From NCBI GenBank assembly GCA_964610315.1, contig CAZSVM010000011.1, positions 1 to 64,000 on the forward strand: a DNA stretch of 64,000 nucleotides. The letters are read 5' to 3'. Shown here in pieces: positions 61,238 to 64,000 of this stretch. This DNA comes from JAQVEM01 sp964610315. Its GTDB lineage: Bacteria; Actinomycetota; Humimicrobiia; Humimicrobiales; Humimicrobiaceae. The translations under genes and the position numbers were made by a program. A model generated the notes under the pieces. That model ran no database searches, had not been told where the DNA came from, and saw nothing but the letters and a program-made list of their open reading frames with translations. Numbering within the stretch: the first letter of the stretch is position 1; each line of letters opens with the position of its first letter.

Positions 61238-61915
61238 ATGATACCTATCGTTGCTATTATAGGTGTCGTAAAAAGCGGAAAAACCTTATTTCTAGAAGAA
61301 TTGGTAAGAGAGTTAAAATTAAGAAATCACAGGATTGGTACACTTAAACATACATCTCATACTTTTGATTTTGATGAGCCGGGAAAGGATTCATACAGAT
61401 TAAAGGTAAGCGGCAGTGATATTGGCGGAATATTTTCAGAAGAAAGTATGGTAGTTATAAGAGATATAGACAGTAGTAAAGATTTTTTAAAGGTTGTTCT
61501 GGATTATTTTAATGATGTGGATTTATTATTGATTGAGGGGTATAAAGCTGGAAGATTTCCCAAGATTCTGGTTTTGGCTTCCTCGAGTATTAAAAAAGAA
61601 GCAGCTGATTTTAATAAGGAAGAAATAATGGCTGTAATTGGTACTTGTGAAGAAGTAAAAACTGATTTCAATTATTTTGGAAGATTCGAAATAAAAAAAG
61701 TAGCCGATTTTCTGGAGAAAAATTTTATAAAAAAAAGTGTCCCGGAAGAAATCGATTTGCTGATAAACGGAAATGCAGTTCTCCTGGATAATGGTATGCA
61801 GGAGGCGGTTAAGGATTTTTTGGGTAAGATAGAGAAAAGTTTAAAAAAATCGAAGAAAGAAATAAGTAGTATAGTTTTAAGATACGGAAGGAAAAAGGAT
61901 ATATTATTGAGTTAA
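61238..61915 (+). CDS. mobB: Molybdopterin-guanine dinucleotide biosynthesis adaptor MobB
   Basis: 225 residues. P-loop GVVKSGKTLFLEELVREL, KHTSHTFDFDEPGKDSYRLKVSGSD, IEGYKAGRFPKI. Aids loading of GTP-derived dinucleotide onto molybdopterin, so the cell likely makes Mo- or W-enzymes. C-terminal extension (about 165-225: LLINGNAVLLDNGMQEAV) is usual for many anaerobe homologues. Strong ribosome site GGGGGAGGTGA. Confidence 0.9.
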   Translation: MIPIVAIIGVVKSGKTLFLEELVRELKLRNHRIGTLKHTSHTFDFDEPGKDSYRLKVSGSDIGGIFSEESMVVIRDIDSSKDFLKVVLDYFNDVDLLLIEGYKAGRFPKILVLASSSIKKEAADFNKEEIMAVIGTCEEVKTDFNYFGRFEIKKVADFLEKNFIKKSVPEEIDLLINGNAVLLDNGMQEAVKDFLGKIEKSLKKSKKEISSIVLRYGRKKDILLS

Positions 61916-61916
61916 G

Positions 61917-61954
61917 AAAACCCTCCCTGGAATATAATATTCAGGGAGGGTTTT
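61917..61954. terminator. Bidirectional terminator between mobB and lon
   Basis: AAAACCCTCCCTG / CAGGGAGGGTTTT, 13-bp arms, with the loop itself pairing GAATAT/ATATTC. U-rich on both exits, between convergent genes, so it serves both strands. Confidence 0.88.
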
Positions 61955-61964
61955 TGTCGTTAAC

Positions 61965-64000
61965 TTACTGAATAGTAGAAGTTGGGTTAAACCCCTGCTT
62001 TAATACCAGTTCTTCTGCAGGAACTTTAGTACTTTTATTATTGGTACCGTCCGGTTTTGAAGGATATCTTTCCAGGGTATTCTCTATAACCTCATCAATA
62101 TTTTCCACAAATTCCAGTTTTAATCCCTTGATTATGCTTTTGGGAATATCGTCAAGATCCTTCATGTTTTTCTCAGGCAGTACAACTTTCTTTAGTCCTG
62201 CTCTTTTGGCAGCCAGGAGCTTCTCTTTAAGTCCTCCGATTGGAAGAACCCTTCCTCTTAAGGTTATCTCTCCGGTCATACCTACATCCCTTAATACCGG
62301 TATTCCCGTAAATGCCGATACTAGAGATGAAGTTATAGCCACACCTGCCGATGGGCCATCCTTGGGTATTGCTCCTGCCGGAACATGAATGTGTATATCT
62401 GATTTACCGAACAAATCATCATCTATCCCAAAATCTTTTGCCTTCGAGTGTATGTAGCTTATGGCTGCTTTTGCAGATTCCTGCATTACATCACCCAGTT
62501 TTCCGGTAAGTATCAGTTCACCGCTGCCCTTGTAATAGGTGGATTCAATAAGCAGAATGTCTCCGCCAACCGGCGTATAAGCCAGGCCGGTAGCCACTCC
62601 CACTCTATTTTTATCTTCTATTTCACTGGGTAAAATTTTTGAAACACCAAGATAATTTTTCACTTTCTCGACACTTATTACTTTAGGATATTTTTTCTTT
62701 TCCACTATTTCTCTGGCAATTTTTTTACAGATATTTGCTATTTCACGTTCCAGATTTCTAACACCGGCTTCTCTGGTATATTCCTCTATAATCAAACAGA
62801 TAGCATCATAGGTAAATTTAACATTATATTTTTCTATTCCCTGTTCTTTTAGCTGTTTGGGAATCAGAAATTTTTCAGCTATATGGATTTTCTCCTCGGA
62901 ACTGTAACCGGGTATTCCGATAATTTCCATTCTGTCCCTCAGTGCCGGGTGTATGGTATCCAGTATATTGGCCGTAGTTATAAACATTACATTGGAGAGA
63001 TCGAACGGCACTTCCAGATAATGATCCCTGAATGAATTATTCTGCTCCGGGTCAAGTACTTCAAGAAGGGCAGAGGAAGGGTCTCCTCTATAATCCATTC
63101 CCACTTTATCGACTTCATCCAGCATAAATACCGGATTATTTGTTCCTACCTGAGTAAGTCCCTGGATGATTCTGCCCGGAAGCGCTCCCACATATGTTCT
63201 TCGGTGTCCCCTGATTTCGGCTTCATCCCTTATTCCGCCGATTGACATTCTTATGAATTTTCTCCCCAATGATTTGGCGATAGATTGTCCCAGAGAAGTT
63301 TTACCTACGCCGGGAGGACCAACAAAGCATAATATCGGACCTTTGGTTGTTTTAGCTTTCAGTTTTCTTACAGCCAGATAATCCAGTATGTGAGTTTTGA
63401 CTTTTTCCAGATCATAATGATCTCCGTCCAGTATTTTCTTTGCTTTTTTTAAATCCAGGATATCTTTGGTTTTTTCGGACCAGGGAACATCCAGCATCAA
63501 TTCGACATAAGTCCTCACATAAGAATGCTCCGGAGACATACTGGGAATACTCTCCAGTCTTTCGATTTCCTTTAATACCTTTGCTTCTGCTTCCCTGGGT
63601 AGTTTTTTCTTATGTAATTTCTTTTCCAGTTCTTTGGTGAGAGAAACAGATTCATCGAATTCACCCAGCTCATTTTTGATTGCTTTTAACTGCTGACGTA
63701 AATAATATTCTCTTTGAGTTTTGCCTACTTCTTTCTGAACCTTATCTCTTATCTGAGATTGAACCTCAAATCTCTTGAGCTCCTCGCCGAGATACTCGGT
63801 TAGTTTCCTCAGCCTTATTCTTAAATTATTTTCCTCCAGTATTTTTTGCTTCTGTTCGGTACTGGAGAGCAGATATGAAGCAAACAAATCAGTCTGGATT
63901 TCGGTTTTAGATATATTGGTTGCTGCTACTACAAACGCAGTAGGCAGGGGGATACCCAGCTGAATGAATTTTTCGACCTGCATCCTGATAGTGGTATTAA
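61965..64000 (-). CDS. lon: ATP-dependent Lon protease, N-terminus beyond window
   Basis: About 677 residues visible on the minus strand; the frame stays open to position 64000 (NTTIRMQVEKF upstream of the first in-window Met), so the start of the LON substrate domain is missing. AAA+ module: Walker A GPPGVGKTSLGQ, Walker B FMLDEVDKVG. Protease domain: catalytic Ser in PKDGPSAGVAI and Lys in GGLKEKLLAAKRAG. General protein quality control in the cytoplasm. Complements FtsH at 4 kb. Confidence 0.96.
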   Translation of the reverse strand, partial: NTTIRMQVEKFIQLGIPLPTAFVVAATNISKTEIQTDLFASYLLSSTEQKQKILEENNLRIRLRKLTEYLGEELKRFEVQSQIRDKVQKEVGKTQREYYLRQQLKAIKNELGEFDESVSLTKELEKKLHKKKLPREAEAKVLKEIERLESIPSMSPEHSYVRTYVELMLDVPWSEKTKDILDLKKAKKILDGDHYDLEKVKTHILDYLAVRKLKAKTTKGPILCFVGPPGVGKTSLGQSIAKSLGRKFIRMSIGGIRDEAEIRGHRRTYVGALPGRIIQGLTQVGTNNPVFMLDEVDKVGMDYRGDPSSALLEVLDPEQNNSFRDHYLEVPFDLSNVMFITTANILDTIHPALRDRMEIIGIPGYSSEEKIHIAEKFLIPKQLKEQGIEKYNVKFTYDAICLIIEEYTREAGVRNLEREIANICKKIAREIVEKKKYPKVISVEKVKNYLGVSKILPSEIEDKNRVGVATGLAYTPVGGDILLIESTYYKGSGELILTGKLGDVMQESAKAAISYIHSKAKDFGIDDDLFGKSDIHIHVPAGAIPKDGPSAGVAITSSLVSAFTGIPVLRDVGMTGEITLRGRVLPIGGLKEKLLAAKRAGLKKVVLPEKNMKDLDDIPKSIIKGLKLEFVENIDEVIENTLERYPSKPDGTNNKSTKVPAEELVLKQGFNPTSTIQ

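Noticed and set aside
1..64000. CRISPR arrays, insertion sequences, prophage or integrase genes
   Set aside because: I saw no regularly spaced repeats, transposase or integrase motifs on either strand.

Overview
The window is a low-GC (roughly one-third G+C by eye), gene-dense chromosomal segment from an anaerobic, probably uncultivated, monoderm-like bacterium. Nearly all genes lie on the + strand. TTG and GTG starts are common. The block ymdB-tilS-hpt-ftsH-folE-folP-folBK, followed later by coaX and dus, and a Tad pilus locus that has a TadE-like plus an Rv3654c-like gene but no secretin in view, resemble actinobacterial gene orders. The AT-rich composition and the many iron-sulfur, corrinoid and radical-SAM proteins suggest a strict anaerobe. 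A low-GC lineage such as the OPB41 (Humimicrobiia) branch of Actinobacteriota would fit, but this is inference, not a marker-gene result.

Layout. 1-8.8 kb: end of an initiator-type tRNA-Met, a lipoprotein, YmdB-type phosphodiesterase, TilS, Hpt, FtsH and the folate genes. 9.0-15.6 kb: a redox/metal cluster of the 'orange protein' type (two glycine-rich DUF5320-like proteins, an Mrp/NBP35 ATPase, a radical SAM protein, two NifX-like proteins, a DUF134 regulator, two MinD-ferredoxin ATPases and a metallo-beta-lactamase-fold protein). It is preceded by a near-consensus promoter whose 17-nt spacer is filled by a palindromic operator. 15.7-18.4 kb: an ECF metal transporter (CbiM/NikM-like, PDGLE protein, CbiQ, CbiO) with a NikR-type operator, so probably nickel uptake. 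18.5-20.6 kb: coaX and dus; then tRNA-Pro(CGG).

20.9-23.4 kb holds the most unusual locus: a SAM methyltransferase, a single-chain fusion of an HgcA-like corrinoid membrane protein with an HgcB-like ferredoxin, and a HAD phosphatase. 23.5-39.7 kb is an accessory region rich in methyltransferases (soluble class I, O-methyltransferase and membrane isoprenylcysteine/PEMT types), VOC proteins, DUF3795 proteins, a radical SAM/SPASM protein, a UDG with an extra four-cysteine tail, lipoproteins and three decayed gene remnants (a VOC gene with an in-frame stop, an alpha/beta-hydrolase tail and a possible GNAT fragment).

40.2-46.9 kb is a Tad/Flp pilus locus (cpaB, cpaE/tadZ, tadA/cpaF, tadB, tadC, Flp pilin, two TadE/G-like pseudopilins). 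It is interrupted by a minus-strand secreted-protein gene under what I read as a c-di-GMP-II riboswitch with its own promoter and intrinsic terminator. 46.9-50.8 kb: ssb, DUF951, a methyltransferase, the redox repressor Rex, an LCP-family cell-wall enzyme and a small unknown. 50.9-61.1 kb is a purine run: purB, a single-chain PurL, purF, purM, purN and purH. The window ends with mobB and, convergent to it across a bidirectional terminator, a lon protease gene cut by the window edge.

The strongest candidates for something new are the fused HgcAB-like gene with its methyltransferase partner, the riboswitch-controlled surface protein inside the Tad locus, and the operator-controlled orange-protein-type cluster.
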